Shown here in pieces: positions 33,521 through 41,979 of a DNA stretch of 64,000 bases. The number at the start of each line of letters is the position of its first letter. Position 1 is the first letter of the stretch. This stretch comes from Oscillospiraceae bacterium (lineage in GTDB: Bacteria; Bacillota; Clostridia; Oscillospirales; Ruminococcaceae). The translations under genes were made by a program, and so were the position numbers. Location: positions 1 to 64,000 of the forward strand of contig JAHZAU010000010.1 of the NCBI GenBank assembly GCA_019423755.1, given 5' to 3'. Below the pieces are notes generated by a model that saw only the letters and a list, made by a program, of their open reading frames with translations, was not told the DNA's origin and did no database searches.

Positions 33521-33768
33521 AAATCCTCCATTCCACCTTTCTGTTGAGTGATGTACGCCGAACCGACCATGGGGAAGGGGTGTACTCAATACCAGTTTAT
33601 GAAGGGCAGGGGAATATGTGAACGCCCGCCGCCGGGCCCCAGGCGCGCCAAAGCGGCCTCCCAGGGGGCGGGGGAGGGTTTTGCCTCTCCCAGCTAGCCA
33701 AAACTCCTGCCCGGCCGCCAAAAGAGGGAAAATTTACGCAAATTCACAAAATTTTAAGAAAATAAGGC
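33521..33768. other. Intergenic region, no gene seen
   Basis: About 250 bp between the divergent cysteine-rich gene and the mgtE leader. It contains a GC-rich stretch (33620-33720) followed by an AT-rich stretch. No ribosome site with a credible frame was found. Confidence 0.4.
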
Positions 33769-33817
33769 TTGCGGCCCGAAAGCGGGATGTGATACGCTAA
33801 AAAGGCGGTAAAACGCC
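33769..33817 (+). promoter_or_regulatory. Promoter and 5' hairpin of the mgtE transcript
   Basis: TTGCGG (33769-33774), 18 bp, extended -10 TGTGATACGCT (box 33793-33798). A small hairpin GGCG/CGCC follows at about 33803-33817 at the likely 5' end. Confidence 0.5.
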
Positions 33818-33846
33818 GTAATTTTAAACAAAAGGAGGAAAATCAG

Positions 33847-33939
33847 GTGGACATATGCGGACGAAGTACGAAAATGGACAGTGATATTCCCTTGTGGGAC
33901 CGCCGCAGGCAGGCCCCCTGGTTTTCCATTGGGAAATAG
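33847..33939 (+). CDS. Putative 30-residue leader peptide upstream of mgtE
   Basis: A 30-codon frame starting at GTG, 8 bases after AAAGGAGG, and ending at TAG. The peptide is basic with two prolines; its middle reads KMDSDIPLWDRRRQAPW. The Asp/Pro stretch and the RRR run recall the Mg2+-sensing MgtL leader of enterobacteria, though no homology is claimed. The codons for RRRQ (around 33902-33908) are the same bases that can pair with the downstream terminator, so ribosome position could control read-through. Translation is not proven. Confidence 0.45.
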   Translation: MDICGRSTKMDSDIPLWDRRRQAPWFSIGK

Positions 33940-34014
33940 CCCGCAAGGGCCCCATGATCGAGTATCACCGCGGTGACAGCCGGAAGAGACCGGCTTGTTT
34001 GCTGCGGCTTTTTT
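33881..34014 (+). promoter_or_regulatory. Structured leader with attenuator terminator ahead of mgtE
   Basis: Outer stem GTGATA (33881-33886)/TATCAC (33963-33968) and inner stem CCCTTGTGGG (33889-33898)/CCCGCAAGGG (33940-33949) enclose a TTTTCC/GGAAA hairpin. A terminator follows: AGCCGG (33978-33983)/CCGGCT (33990-33995), extended by CCGC/GCGG, then TTTTTT to 34014. GCCGCAG (33902-33908) is perfectly complementary to CTGCGGC (34002-34008) and could act as antiterminator. The conserved M-box sequence blocks were not found. Confidence 0.55.
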
Positions 34015-34069
34015 GTCCGTTTGGTGACTTCCTCGCTGTATTTTGAGACAAAGAACAGGAGGAAAACCA

Positions 34070-35419
34070 ATGGAGATGAAACTGAATTTTGAACTGCTCC
34101 AGGAGCTGCTGGAGCGCCGGGATTACCATGCTCTCCGCGCCGCGCTGGTGGAGGAGAACGAAGTGGACGTAGCGGAGTTTTTGGAGGAGCTTTCCCAGGA
34201 GCAGACGCTGCTTGCCTTCCGCACCCTGCCCAAGGAGATGGCGGCAGAGGTCTTTTCCAACCTTTCGCCGGAGAAGCAGCAGGTGATCATCCAGTCGGCC
34301 ACCGACCAGGAGGTCGCTGCCATCGTCGAGGAACTGTATGTGGATGATACGGTAGATATGCTGGAAGAACTTCCGGCCAATGTGGTCAAGCGGGTACTCA
34401 AAAACGCCAAGCCGGATACCCGCAAGCTCATCAACCAGTTCCTCAACTACCCGGAAAACTCGGTGGGCAGCATTATGACCGCCGAATTTACCGACCTGAA
34501 ACAGAACATGACCGTCGCCCAGGCCATCGCCCACATCCGCCGCACCGGCGACAACTCCGAAAGCATCTACACCTGCTACGTCACCGACCCGGGCCGTCAC
34601 CTGGAAGGGGTGCTGAGCATCCGCGACCTGCTGCTGGCCGGGGACGAGCAGCTGGTGGGCGACCTGATGGAGACCGACGTCATCACCGCCGAGACCACCG
34701 AGGACCAGGAGGAAGCGGTCTCCCGTATGATGAAATACGACTTCATCTCCCTGCCGGTGGTGGACCGGGAGGGCCGTCTGGTGGGCATCGTCACCGTCGA
34801 CGACGTTATGGACGTTATGGAAGAAGAGGCCACCGAGGACTTCGAGAAGATGGCGGCCATGGCCCCTTCCGAAAAGCCCTACCTGAAGACCGGCGTCTTC
34901 GACCTGGCCAAGCACCGCATCATGTGGCTGTTGGTGCTGATGATCTCCGGTATGATCACCGGCGGCATCCTGGGACAGTATGAGGCGGCCTTCGCGGCCA
35001 TGCCCCTGCTGGTCACCTTTATCCCGATGCTCACCGATACCGGCGGCAACGCGGGCAGCCAGAGCAGCACCCTGGTCATCCGCGGTATGGCGGTAGGGGA
35101 GATCGAGCCCCGGGACTTCATGCGGGTGTTCTGGAAGGAGCTGCGGGTCAGCATGCTGGTGGGCGTGGTGCTCAGCGCCGTCAACTATGTGCGGCTGATC
35201 ATCACCTACCCCGGCAACGAAATGGTAGCCCTGACGGTGGCGCTGGCCCTGTTTGTCACCGTGCTGCTGGCCAAGACGGTGGGCGGCGTACTGCCGATGG
35301 TGGCCAAGCTGCTCCACGCCGACCCGGCGATCATGGCGGCCCCGCTGATCACCACCATCGTGGACGCCATCTCTCTGGTTGTGTACTTTAATATTGCAAG
35401 CTCGCTGCTGAAACTGTAG
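34070..35419 (+). CDS. mgtE: Magnesium transporter MgtE
   Basis: A 449-residue Mg2+ channel. The N-terminal superhelical domain (about 1-130) contains EVDVAEFLEELSQEQTLLAFRTLPKEMAAEVFSNLSPEKQ. Two CBS domains (about 135-255) follow, with VGDLMETDVITAE and YDFISLPVVDREGRLVGIVTVDDVMDVMEEEATEDF. The membrane part (about 275-449) has five helices, including the signature PMLTDTGGNAGSQSSTLVIRGMAVGEI. All expected parts are present. ACAGGAGG precedes the ATG. Expression is likely gated by the attenuator-like leader. Confidence 0.96.
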   Translation: MEMKLNFELLQELLERRDYHALRAALVEENEVDVAEFLEELSQEQTLLAFRTLPKEMAAEVFSNLSPEKQQVIIQSATDQEVAAIVEELYVDDTVDMLEELPANVVKRVLKNAKPDTRKLINQFLNYPENSVGSIMTAEFTDLKQNMTVAQAIAHIRRTGDNSESIYTCYVTDPGRHLEGVLSIRDLLLAGDEQLVGDLMETDVITAETTEDQEEAVSRMMKYDFISLPVVDREGRLVGIVTVDDVMDVMEEEATEDFEKMAAMAPSEKPYLKTGVFDLAKHRIMWLLVLMISGMITGGILGQYEAAFAAMPLLVTFIPMLTDTGGNAGSQSSTLVIRGMAVGEIEPRDFMRVFWKELRVSMLVGVVLSAVNYVRLIITYPGNEMVALTVALALFVTVLLAKTVGGVLPMVAKLLHADPAIMAAPLITTIVDAISLVVYFNIASSLLKL

Positions 35420-35429
35420 ACGCTAGCCC

Positions 35430-35460
35430 GCGCCCCTTCTTTTTGGAAGGGGCGCTTGTG
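35430..35460 (+). terminator. mgtE terminator
   Basis: Stem GCGCCCCTTC / GAAGGGGCGC then TTGTGTTT. Confidence 0.85.
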
Positions 35461-35542
35461 TTTGCGCGGCGGCGTTGACGGCGGGGCGGCCATGTGATAC
35501 ACTGAGACACAAGTATAAAAAGAAGGGAAAGGGGGCAGCGGC

Positions 35543-36043
35543 ATGCCGCAGCCAAACCTGGAGGCGTTTCGCTTCCCGCGCTTTGCCGAGCTTCCGGACA
35601 TGGGGCTCTATCTGGAGCAGCTGCTCCAGCTCAACAACAGCATCCTGCAGCCGTTTTTCACCCGGGGACAGCCCGCCGCCACCAGCGCCATGGTCAGCAA
35701 CTACATCAAGGCCGGGGTGCTGGCACCGCCGGAGCGCAAGCGTTACGGTCGGGAGCATCTGTGCCGCCTGCTGGTGCTGAGCCTGCTCAAGGAGTCCTTC
35801 ACCATCCAGGAGATCTGCCTGCTGTTCCAGGTGCAGAAGGAGACCTACCCGCTGCCGGTGTCCTACGATTATTTCTGCCAGGACTTTGAAAACGCCCTGT
35901 CGGAGGCCTTTTGCCCCACCGGGCTCCCCCTGCCGGACCACGCTACCCGCCAGACCCCCCAGACCCGCCTGCTGCGGGCCATGGTGCTGGCCACCGTTAG
36001 CCGTATCTACATCAACTGCCAGTTGTTCTGGCGTCAGCCGTAA
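35543..36043 (+). CDS. DUF1836 domain protein
   Basis: A 166-residue protein matching the DUF1836 family of Firmicutes: PRFAELPDMGLYLEQLLQLNNSIL, then a helix-turn-helix-like segment SAMVSNYIKAGVLAPPERKRYGREHLCRLLVLSLLK (about 48-83) resembling the MerR start. A role as DNA-binding regulator is inferred from that resemblance. No partner gene; the ATG lies about 10 bases after AAGGGAAAGGGGG. Single gene with a strong terminator. Confidence 0.8.
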   Translation: MPQPNLEAFRFPRFAELPDMGLYLEQLLQLNNSILQPFFTRGQPAATSAMVSNYIKAGVLAPPERKRYGREHLCRLLVLSLLKESFTIQEICLLFQVQKETYPLPVSYDYFCQDFENALSEAFCPTGLPLPDHATRQTPQTRLLRAMVLATVSRIYINCQLFWRQP

Positions 36044-36047
36044 CCCG

Positions 36048-36084
36048 AGCCCCGCTGTTTTCCCCAAACAGCGGGGCTTTTTTG
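36048..36084 (+). terminator. Terminator of the DUF1836 gene
   Basis: Stem AGCCCCGCTGTTT / AAACAGCGGGGCT followed by TTTTTT. Confidence 0.9.
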
Positions 36085-36107
36085 CTGCCGGGAGTCGGTA
36101 GGCCCGA

Positions 36108-36149
36108 TTGACAAAACCCGTCGTTTGCCCTATAATGAACATTGTTCAT
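36108..36149 (+). promoter_or_regulatory. Consensus promoter with a palindromic operator at the start site
   Basis: TTGACA (36108-36113), 17 bp, TATAAT (36131-36136). The palindrome ATGAAC-ATT-GTTCAT (36135-36149) overlaps the -10 box and start point, so a dimeric repressor probably blocks this promoter. Confidence 0.75.
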
Positions 36150-36185
36150 TTTTCGATTTTCCTGCATACAAAGGGGGCTTTTTAT

Positions 36186-36620
36186 ATGAAGGTAAAACGC
36201 AATACCCTCCTGCTCCTGGCCTGCCTGGTGTGGGGGGCCGCCGGTTTCAACATCCTGCGCATCGGCCTGGTGACCTACCCGCCCTATGTGGGCGTTTGGA
36301 ACCTGCTGCTTTCCGCGGTAGTGTTCGGGGTGTTCCAGGTATTCATCTTCGGCAGGCTGGTGACCAAGCACACGACGCGCATCGCCGGTTTGGAGGAGGA
36401 GCGGCACTTTTTCCTCAAGTTCTTTGACGGCAAGTCCTTTGCCGTGATGGCGTTTATGATGGCCGGCGGCATCGGGCTTCGGGCGTCGGGGCTGGCGCCG
36501 GACCGCTTTATCGCGGTGTTTTACAGCGGACTGGGCGCGGCGCTGCTGCTGGCTGGGGTGCTGTTTGGAAGAAACTACCTGTCGGCGCTCCGCCGGGAGG
36601 ACGAAGAAGCTGAAATCTAA
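36186..36620 (+). CDS. Small integral membrane protein, unknown function
   Basis: A 144-residue protein with four predicted helices (about 7-22, 33-53, 83-100 and 108-128). A short charged loop (GRLVTKHTTRIAGLEEERHFF) lies in the middle and the tail is acidic (EDEEAEI). I do not recognise the family. The ATG is 8 bases after AAAGGGGG; upstream in-frame codons fall within the promoter. It is 21 bp from the DUF2871 gene and shares its promoter and operator. Confidence 0.65.
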   Translation: MKVKRNTLLLLACLVWGAAGFNILRIGLVTYPPYVGVWNLLLSAVVFGVFQVFIFGRLVTKHTTRIAGLEEERHFFLKFFDGKSFAVMAFMMAGGIGLRASGLAPDRFIAVFYSGLGAALLLAGVLFGRNYLSALRREDEEAEI

Positions 36621-36641
36621 AATAAGGAAAGGACGATATCC

Positions 36642-37058
36642 ATGAAACGCTATATGAACACGGCCCTCGTTTATTCCATTTTTGCGATGGTAGGCGGGGT
36701 CTTCTACCGGGAGTTCACCAAATTCAACGGCTTTACCGCCAAAACCACCCTATCGGTGGTGCACACCCACTACTTCCTGCTGGGGATGGTGTTCTTCCTG
36801 CTGCTTTTGCTGCTGGAAAAGGCCTTTGCCTTCACCACCGACAAAACGACACGTCCGCTGGTGATCTACCATGTGGGCCTGAACCTGATGGCGGCTATGC
36901 TGGTGGCCCGGGGCGTGGTCCAGGTGCTGGGGATGGAGCTTTCCGCAGCGTGGAACGCCTCCCTTTCCGGCGTGGCGGGCATCGGACATATCCTGTTGGG
37001 GGTGGCCATGGTGTGGCTGCTGCTTCAGGTGAAAAAAGCCGTCTGGGCGGAAAAATAA
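36642..37058 (+). CDS. DUF2871 family membrane protein
   Basis: A 138-residue four-helix membrane protein of the DUF2871 family (MNTALVYSIFAMVGGVFYREFTKFNGF, VHTHYFLLGMVFFLLLLLLEKAF, GIGHILLGVAMVWLLL). Conserved histidines occur in VVHTHYF and IYHVGLN. The function is unknown. AAGGAAAGGA precedes the ATG. Together with the upstream membrane protein it forms a two-gene unit under a palindromic operator. Confidence 0.8.
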   Translation: MKRYMNTALVYSIFAMVGGVFYREFTKFNGFTAKTTLSVVHTHYFLLGMVFFLLLLLLEKAFAFTTDKTTRPLVIYHVGLNLMAAMLVARGVVQVLGMELSAAWNASLSGVAGIGHILLGVAMVWLLLQVKKAVWAEK

Positions 37059-37072
37059 AACGACAACCGAAA

Positions 37073-37116
37073 AACCGCCGCCCCAGCTTGTTGGCCGGGG
37101 CGGCGGTTATGTTTTT
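37073..37116. terminator. Bidirectional terminator
   Basis: Perfect stem AACCGCCGCCCC / GGGGCGGCGGTT, then ATGTTTTT, between convergent genes. Confidence 0.9.
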
Positions 37117-37136
37117 CGGGAAGATTAAGAGGGAAA

Positions 37137-37880
<744 letters not shown>

Positions 37881-38066
37881 ACAAAAACCTCCTGACTGTT
37901 TGCGAAATGATCGCATATTTCTTGTTTGGATGACCAAGTCTGTACCTAAAGTATACCGATTTGGTATGATTAAAACAAGAGGAATCCTGCCAGAAAAAAT
38001 CCTGCATAACTTAGCTTTTCTGCAAAAAAATCCCCTCTCCCAAAGGATGGGAAAGGGGAAGGGCCA

Positions 38067-39095
38067 TTAAACCAAGCCCATGAAGTATTCTACCGCCAGC
38101 GCCACGATGACCACCAGGGCGGAGATGATGAAGCCATGTACCATGGGGTTGAAGCCGGACTGCTTCATCTCCCGGAAGTCGGTGTTCAGACCGATAGCAG
38201 CCAGAGCGGCGACCATGAGGAACTTGCTGGTTTCCTTCATAGCGGCGGAAAGAGCGGCGGGGATGAGGCCCACGCTGTTGATGACCGCCAGCAGCACGAA
38301 GAAGAGGATGAACCAGGGGAAGAGCTTGGTGAACTTCACGTCGGAGCGGATCTCCTGGTCGTCGCCCTGGGCCAGAGCGGCTTTGCGCTTGAGGCGGACG
38401 TTGATCAGGGCGAAGATGATGACGGTGGGGATGATGGAAAGGGTGCGGGTCAGCTTGACCATGGTGGCGAAGTCGCCGGCGGCCTCCGAGAAGGCGTAGC
38501 CTGCAGCCACCACGCTGGAGGTGTCGTTGACGGCGGTACCGGCCCACAGACCGTAGGCAATGTCGCTCATGCCCATCATCCGGCCCAGGATGGGGAAGAC
38601 CACGATCATCACCATATCAAAGAGGAAGGTGGCGCTCATGGCGTAGGCGATGTCCTTGTCCTCGGCGTCGATGACCGGGGCGATGGCTGCAATGGCAGAG
38701 CCGCCGCAGATGCCGGTACCGGCGGAGATCATGTTGGAAAGCTTCCAGTCCAGGCCCAGCATCCGGCCGACGATGTAACCGCCGCCGAAGCAGGTGAGCA
38801 GGGTGAAGACCATCACCGTCAGGGAAAGGCGTCCCACGTGCAGGATGGTGCCGATGCTCAGCGAAGCACCCAGCAGGATGATGGCGAACTTCAGCATCTT
38901 TTTGGAGGTGAAGGCCAGGCCGGGACGAATGAAGTCTGCCGGTTTGCGCAGCTGGTTAAGGCCCATACCGATAAACAGGGCGATGACCGAGCCGCCGATA
39001 AGGTGGATGGGCAGCAGGTTTTCAATGGTGCGGGCGACTGCCGCGATCAAAAGGGCCATCAAAAAGCCCGGGAGCACTTTGGTAATCTTCTGCAT
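38067..39095 (-). CDS. YeiH family putative sulfate/sulfite exporter
   Basis: A 342-residue membrane protein of the YeiH/UPF0324 family with about ten helices. Recognisable segments are LIGGSVIALFIGMGLNQL, KFAIILLGASLSIGTI, SAGTGICGGSAIAAIAPVI and GLWAGTAVNDTSSVVAAGYAFS. Members are predicted anion exporters, by analogy under LysR control in response to sulphur compounds. It is divergent from a LysR gene across a 127-bp AT-rich gap. CAGGAGG precedes the ATG. Confidence 0.88.
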   Translation of the reverse strand: MQKITKVLPGFLMALLIAAVARTIENLLPIHLIGGSVIALFIGMGLNQLRKPADFIRPGLAFTSKKMLKFAIILLGASLSIGTILHVGRLSLTVMVFTLLTCFGGGYIVGRMLGLDWKLSNMISAGTGICGGSAIAAIAPVIDAEDKDIAYAMSATFLFDMVMIVVFPILGRMMGMSDIAYGLWAGTAVNDTSSVVAAGYAFSEAAGDFATMVKLTRTLSIIPTVIIFALINVRLKRKAALAQGDDQEIRSDVKFTKLFPWFILFFVLLAVINSVGLIPAALSAAMKETSKFLMVAALAAIGLNTDFREMKQSGFNPMVHGFIISALVVIVALAVEYFMGLV

Positions 39096-39222
39096 TGGAA
39101 ATCCTCCTGAAATCATTGTTGTAAGACCTCAATTAGGTTACCACAAGATCACCATAAAATCAAATTATAATATTTTATATTTAATAAGTTTATGTTATAC
39201 TAGGAAGAAAGGAGGAGAGGCT
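39096..39222. promoter_or_regulatory. Divergent promoter region for YeiH and LysR genes
   Basis: An AT-rich stretch (39140-39195) of overlapping T-N11-A type inverted repeats such as AATTATAATATT and TATATTTAATA, the usual LysR binding form. TATACT (39196-39201) is a likely -10 for the regulator. Confidence 0.5.
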
Positions 39223-40107
39223 ATGCTGGACGGAAAATTGGATACCTTTTTGATGGTGGCCCAGCTGGGCAGCTGTACGGCGGCGGCCCAGCAGCTGGGG
39301 CTGACCCAACCGGCGGTGACCCAGCACCTGGCGCGGCTGGAAGAACACTATGGCTGCGCGTTTTTCACCCGGGAGGGCCGCACCATGCGGCTGACGCCCC
39401 AGGGGGAGGAGTTTCTGCACTATGTACGGATGCAGCGCTCCAACGAGCAGCAGCTGGTGAAGCGGCTGAGGCGCCGCACCCAACCGCTGCGCATCGGCAG
39501 CACCCTTTCCATCGCGGACTACTACCTGCCGCCGCGGCTGGGGCCGCTGCTTGCCCAGCCGGGCTTTGCCCTGGATATGCAGGTGGCCAACACCGACACC
39601 CTGCTGGGCCGCCTGGTGGAAGGCCAGCTGGACGCGGCGCTGATCGAGGGCATCTTCAACCGCGGCGCCTTCGAGGCCCACGAGATCTGCCGGACGCGGT
39701 TCGTGCCGGTAGCGGCGGCGGACCACCCGCTGGCCGGGCGCCCGGTGCGCTGGGAGGAGCTGTACCCCTACCCGCTGATCCTGCGGGAAAAGGGCTCCGG
39801 CACCCGGGCCATGCTGGAAAACAGCCTGGCCCAAAACAACGACAGCCTGGCGTCCTTTGCCCAGGTGTGGCAGGTGGGGAGCCTGGCGCTCATCAAGCAC
39901 CTGCTGCGCCATTCCCAGGGGGTCAGCTTCCTGTATGAGGAGGTGGCCGCCCAGGAGGTGGCCCAGGGCCTGCTCACCCAGCTGGACCTGGAAGGGTACA
40001 GCGTCACCCATCCGCTGCACCTGGTGGTGCTCAAAAACAGCCTGGAATATGAGCGGGTCATGGACTTTTACCGCCGCTGCACCCAGCCGCAGCCCCCAGA
40101 ACAATAA
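39223..40107 (+). CDS. LysR family transcriptional regulator
   Basis: A 294-residue regulator. The winged helix-turn-helix lies at 1-60 (DTFLMVAQLGSCTAAAQQLGLTQPAVTQHLARLEEHYGCAFFTR). The effector domain follows from about residue 88 (QPLRIGSTLSIADYYLPPRL, VANTDTLLGRLVEGQLDAALIEG, FVPVAAADHPLAG). The divergent yeiH-like gene is its probable target, as in CysL/YeiE-type pairs. AAAGGAGGAG precedes the ATG; in-frame codons further upstream lie inside the yeiH gene. Confidence 0.92.
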   Translation: MLDGKLDTFLMVAQLGSCTAAAQQLGLTQPAVTQHLARLEEHYGCAFFTREGRTMRLTPQGEEFLHYVRMQRSNEQQLVKRLRRRTQPLRIGSTLSIADYYLPPRLGPLLAQPGFALDMQVANTDTLLGRLVEGQLDAALIEGIFNRGAFEAHEICRTRFVPVAAADHPLAGRPVRWEELYPYPLILREKGSGTRAMLENSLAQNNDSLASFAQVWQVGSLALIKHLLRHSQGVSFLYEEVAAQEVAQGLLTQLDLEGYSVTHPLHLVVLKNSLEYERVMDFYRRCTQPQPPEQ

Positions 40108-40148
40108 AAAACCAGCCGGAGGCCCCAAGCGGGTCCCGGCTGGTTTTT
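40105..40148. terminator. Bidirectional terminator
   Basis: Stem AAAAACCAGCCGG / CCGGCTGGTTTTT between the convergent LysR and ABC exporter genes. Confidence 0.85.
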
Positions 40149-40170
40149 CTATGGGGAGGATATGATGGGA

Positions 40171-41979
40171 TCAGGAAAGCTCGAACATACCGTGGTAAAG
40201 CTGATAGTATTCTCCCTGCTGGGCCAGCAGCTCCTGGTGGCTGCCGCGTTCCACGATCTGCCCATGTTCCAGCACCAGGATGGCGTCGGCGTTGCGCACG
40301 GTGGAAAGCCGGTGGGCGATGACAAACACCGTGCGGCCCTCCATCAGCTGGTCCATGCCCTTTTCAATAAGGGCCTCGGTGCGGGTGTCGATGGAGGAGG
40401 TGGCCTCATCCAGGATGAGCACCGGCGGGTCGGCCACGGCCGCCCGGGCGATGGCCAGCAGCTGCCGCTGCCCCTGGGACAGGTTGGCGCCGTCGGCGGT
40501 GACCAGGGTGTCATAGCCCTGGGGCAGGCGGCGGATGAAGGAATCGGCGTTGGCGATGCGGGCGGCCCGCTGGATTTCCTCGCGGGTGGCGTCCAGCTTG
40601 CCGAAGCGGATGTTGTCGGCGATGGTGCCGGTAAACAGGTGGGTGTCCTGGAGCACCATGCCCAGCGACCGGCGCAGGGCGTCCTTTTTGATCTCCCGGA
40701 CGTCGATACCGTCGTAGGTCACCGCGCCCTTCTGCACGTCGTAAAAGCGGTTGATCAGGTTGGTGATGGTGGTTTTTCCGGCGCCGGTGGAGCCCACAAA
40801 GGCGATCTTCTGTCCCGGTTTGGCAAAGAGGCTGACCTCCTTGAGGATGGGGTGGTCCGAGTCGTAGCCGAAGGTTACGCGATCAAAGCGCACATCCCCC
40901 CGCAGCGGTACCCGGGAGCCGTCGGCCTTCTGCCAGGCCCAACCGCCGTCCGGGTCCCGCACCAGGTCCACGGTGCCGTCGTCCTCCTCGGGCAGCTGGT
41001 CCATGACAGTGAACACCCGCTCGGCTCCGGCCAGCGCCGCCAGCAGGAAGTTGCTCTGCTGGGTGAACTGGTTGATGGGCATGGCGGCCTGCCGCACAAA
41101 CACCAGGTAGCTGGCAAGGCTGCCTACGTCGGTAAGGCCCTTCATGGCCATATAACCGCCCAGCGCCGCCACGATGGCGTAGTTGATGTAGGAGATGCTC
41201 ACCACCGCCGGGACCATGGTAGCGGCGTAGGCCTGGGCGCCGGTACCGGCCTTGCGCAGGGCTTCGTTTTTCTGCTGGAAGCGGTGCAGGTTTTCCCCTT
41301 CGTGGTTAAAGACCTTGACCACCTTCTGCCCGGCGGTCATCTCCTGGATGTAGCCGTCCAGGTCGCCGAGATGGGTCTGCTGCTTTCGGTAGTAGCTTTT
41401 ACCGCGGCTGGCGCTGTACCGGATGTATAAGAACATAAAGATATAACAAACTGCCACCACCAAGGTCAGCTGCCAGTTGAGCAGGAACAGCATGGTCAGG
41501 GTGCCCACCACCTGGATGAAGCTTTGGATGAGCATGGCGAAGCTGTTGTTGAGGGCATCGGCGATGGTGTCCACGTCGTTGGTGAAGTAGCTCATGATGT
41601 CGCCGTGCCGGGTGGTGTCGAAGAAGCGCAGGGGCAGCTTCTGCAGGTGGGCAAACAGGTCCCGCCGGATGTCGAACAGCACCTTCTGGGCGGCTTTGAC
41701 CATGGTTTGGGTGTAGCCCAGGGAGGCCAGCGCCCCGGTCAGATAGATGGCCGCAGTGAGGGCGACGCCCCGGGTCAAGGCGGGGAGACCTCCGTCCGCC
41801 AGGCCGTTGACCACCGGGCGGATCATATAGGTGCCCAGGAGGTTGGCGGAGGCGCTGATGGTCACCAGCACCGCCACCACCAGCAGCAGATATTTGTGCC
41901 GCCCCAGGTAGGAAAGGAAGGTGCGCAGGGTGTAGGCCAGGTTTTGGGGTTTCTTACCGCTGATCTGCCGGACTGCCAT
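40171..41979 (-). CDS. ABC exporter, fused permease-ATPase, second subunit
   Basis: A 602-residue half-transporter: six membrane helices (about 25-335), then an ATPase with Walker A VGSTGAGKTT, Q loop VLQDTHLFTG, signature LSQGQRQLLAIARA (variant of LSGGQ), Walker B VLILDEATSSID and H-loop AHRLST. It probably pairs with the upstream half-transporter as a heterodimeric multidrug exporter, as in other MarR-controlled pairs. Its start overlaps the upstream gene by 26 bp. An unusual insert (EEDDGTVDLVRDPDGGWAWQKADGSRV) links the two domains. Confidence 0.93.
   Translation of the reverse strand: MAVRQISGKKPQNLAYTLRTFLSYLGRHKYLLLVVAVLVTISASANLLGTYMIRPVVNGLADGGLPALTRGVALTAAIYLTGALASLGYTQTMVKAAQKVLFDIRRDLFAHLQKLPLRFFDTTRHGDIMSYFTNDVDTIADALNNSFAMLIQSFIQVVGTLTMLFLLNWQLTLVVAVCYIFMFLYIRYSASRGKSYYRKQQTHLGDLDGYIQEMTAGQKVVKVFNHEGENLHRFQQKNEALRKAGTGAQAYAATMVPAVVSISYINYAIVAALGGYMAMKGLTDVGSLASYLVFVRQAAMPINQFTQQSNFLLAALAGAERVFTVMDQLPEEDDGTVDLVRDPDGGWAWQKADGSRVPLRGDVRFDRVTFGYDSDHPILKEVSLFAKPGQKIAFVGSTGAGKTTITNLINRFYDVQKGAVTYDGIDVREIKKDALRRSLGMVLQDTHLFTGTIADNIRFGKLDATREEIQRAARIANADSFIRRLPQGYDTLVTADGANLSQGQRQLLAIARAAVADPPVLILDEATSSIDTRTEALIEKGMDQLMEGRTVFVIAHRLSTVRNADAILVLEHGQIVERGSHQELLAQQGEYYQLYHGMFELS

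Noticed and set aside
33521..33721. N-terminal extension of the cysteine-rich protein
   Set aside because: The extra 67 residues are Arg/Gly/Pro-rich translation of GC-rich intergenic DNA. A good ribosome site precedes the ATG at 33520.
33800..34060. M-box (ykoK) Mg2+ riboswitch before mgtE
   Set aside because: The conserved blocks of that riboswitch were not found in the leader, although stems and a terminator exist. A covariance search could overturn this.
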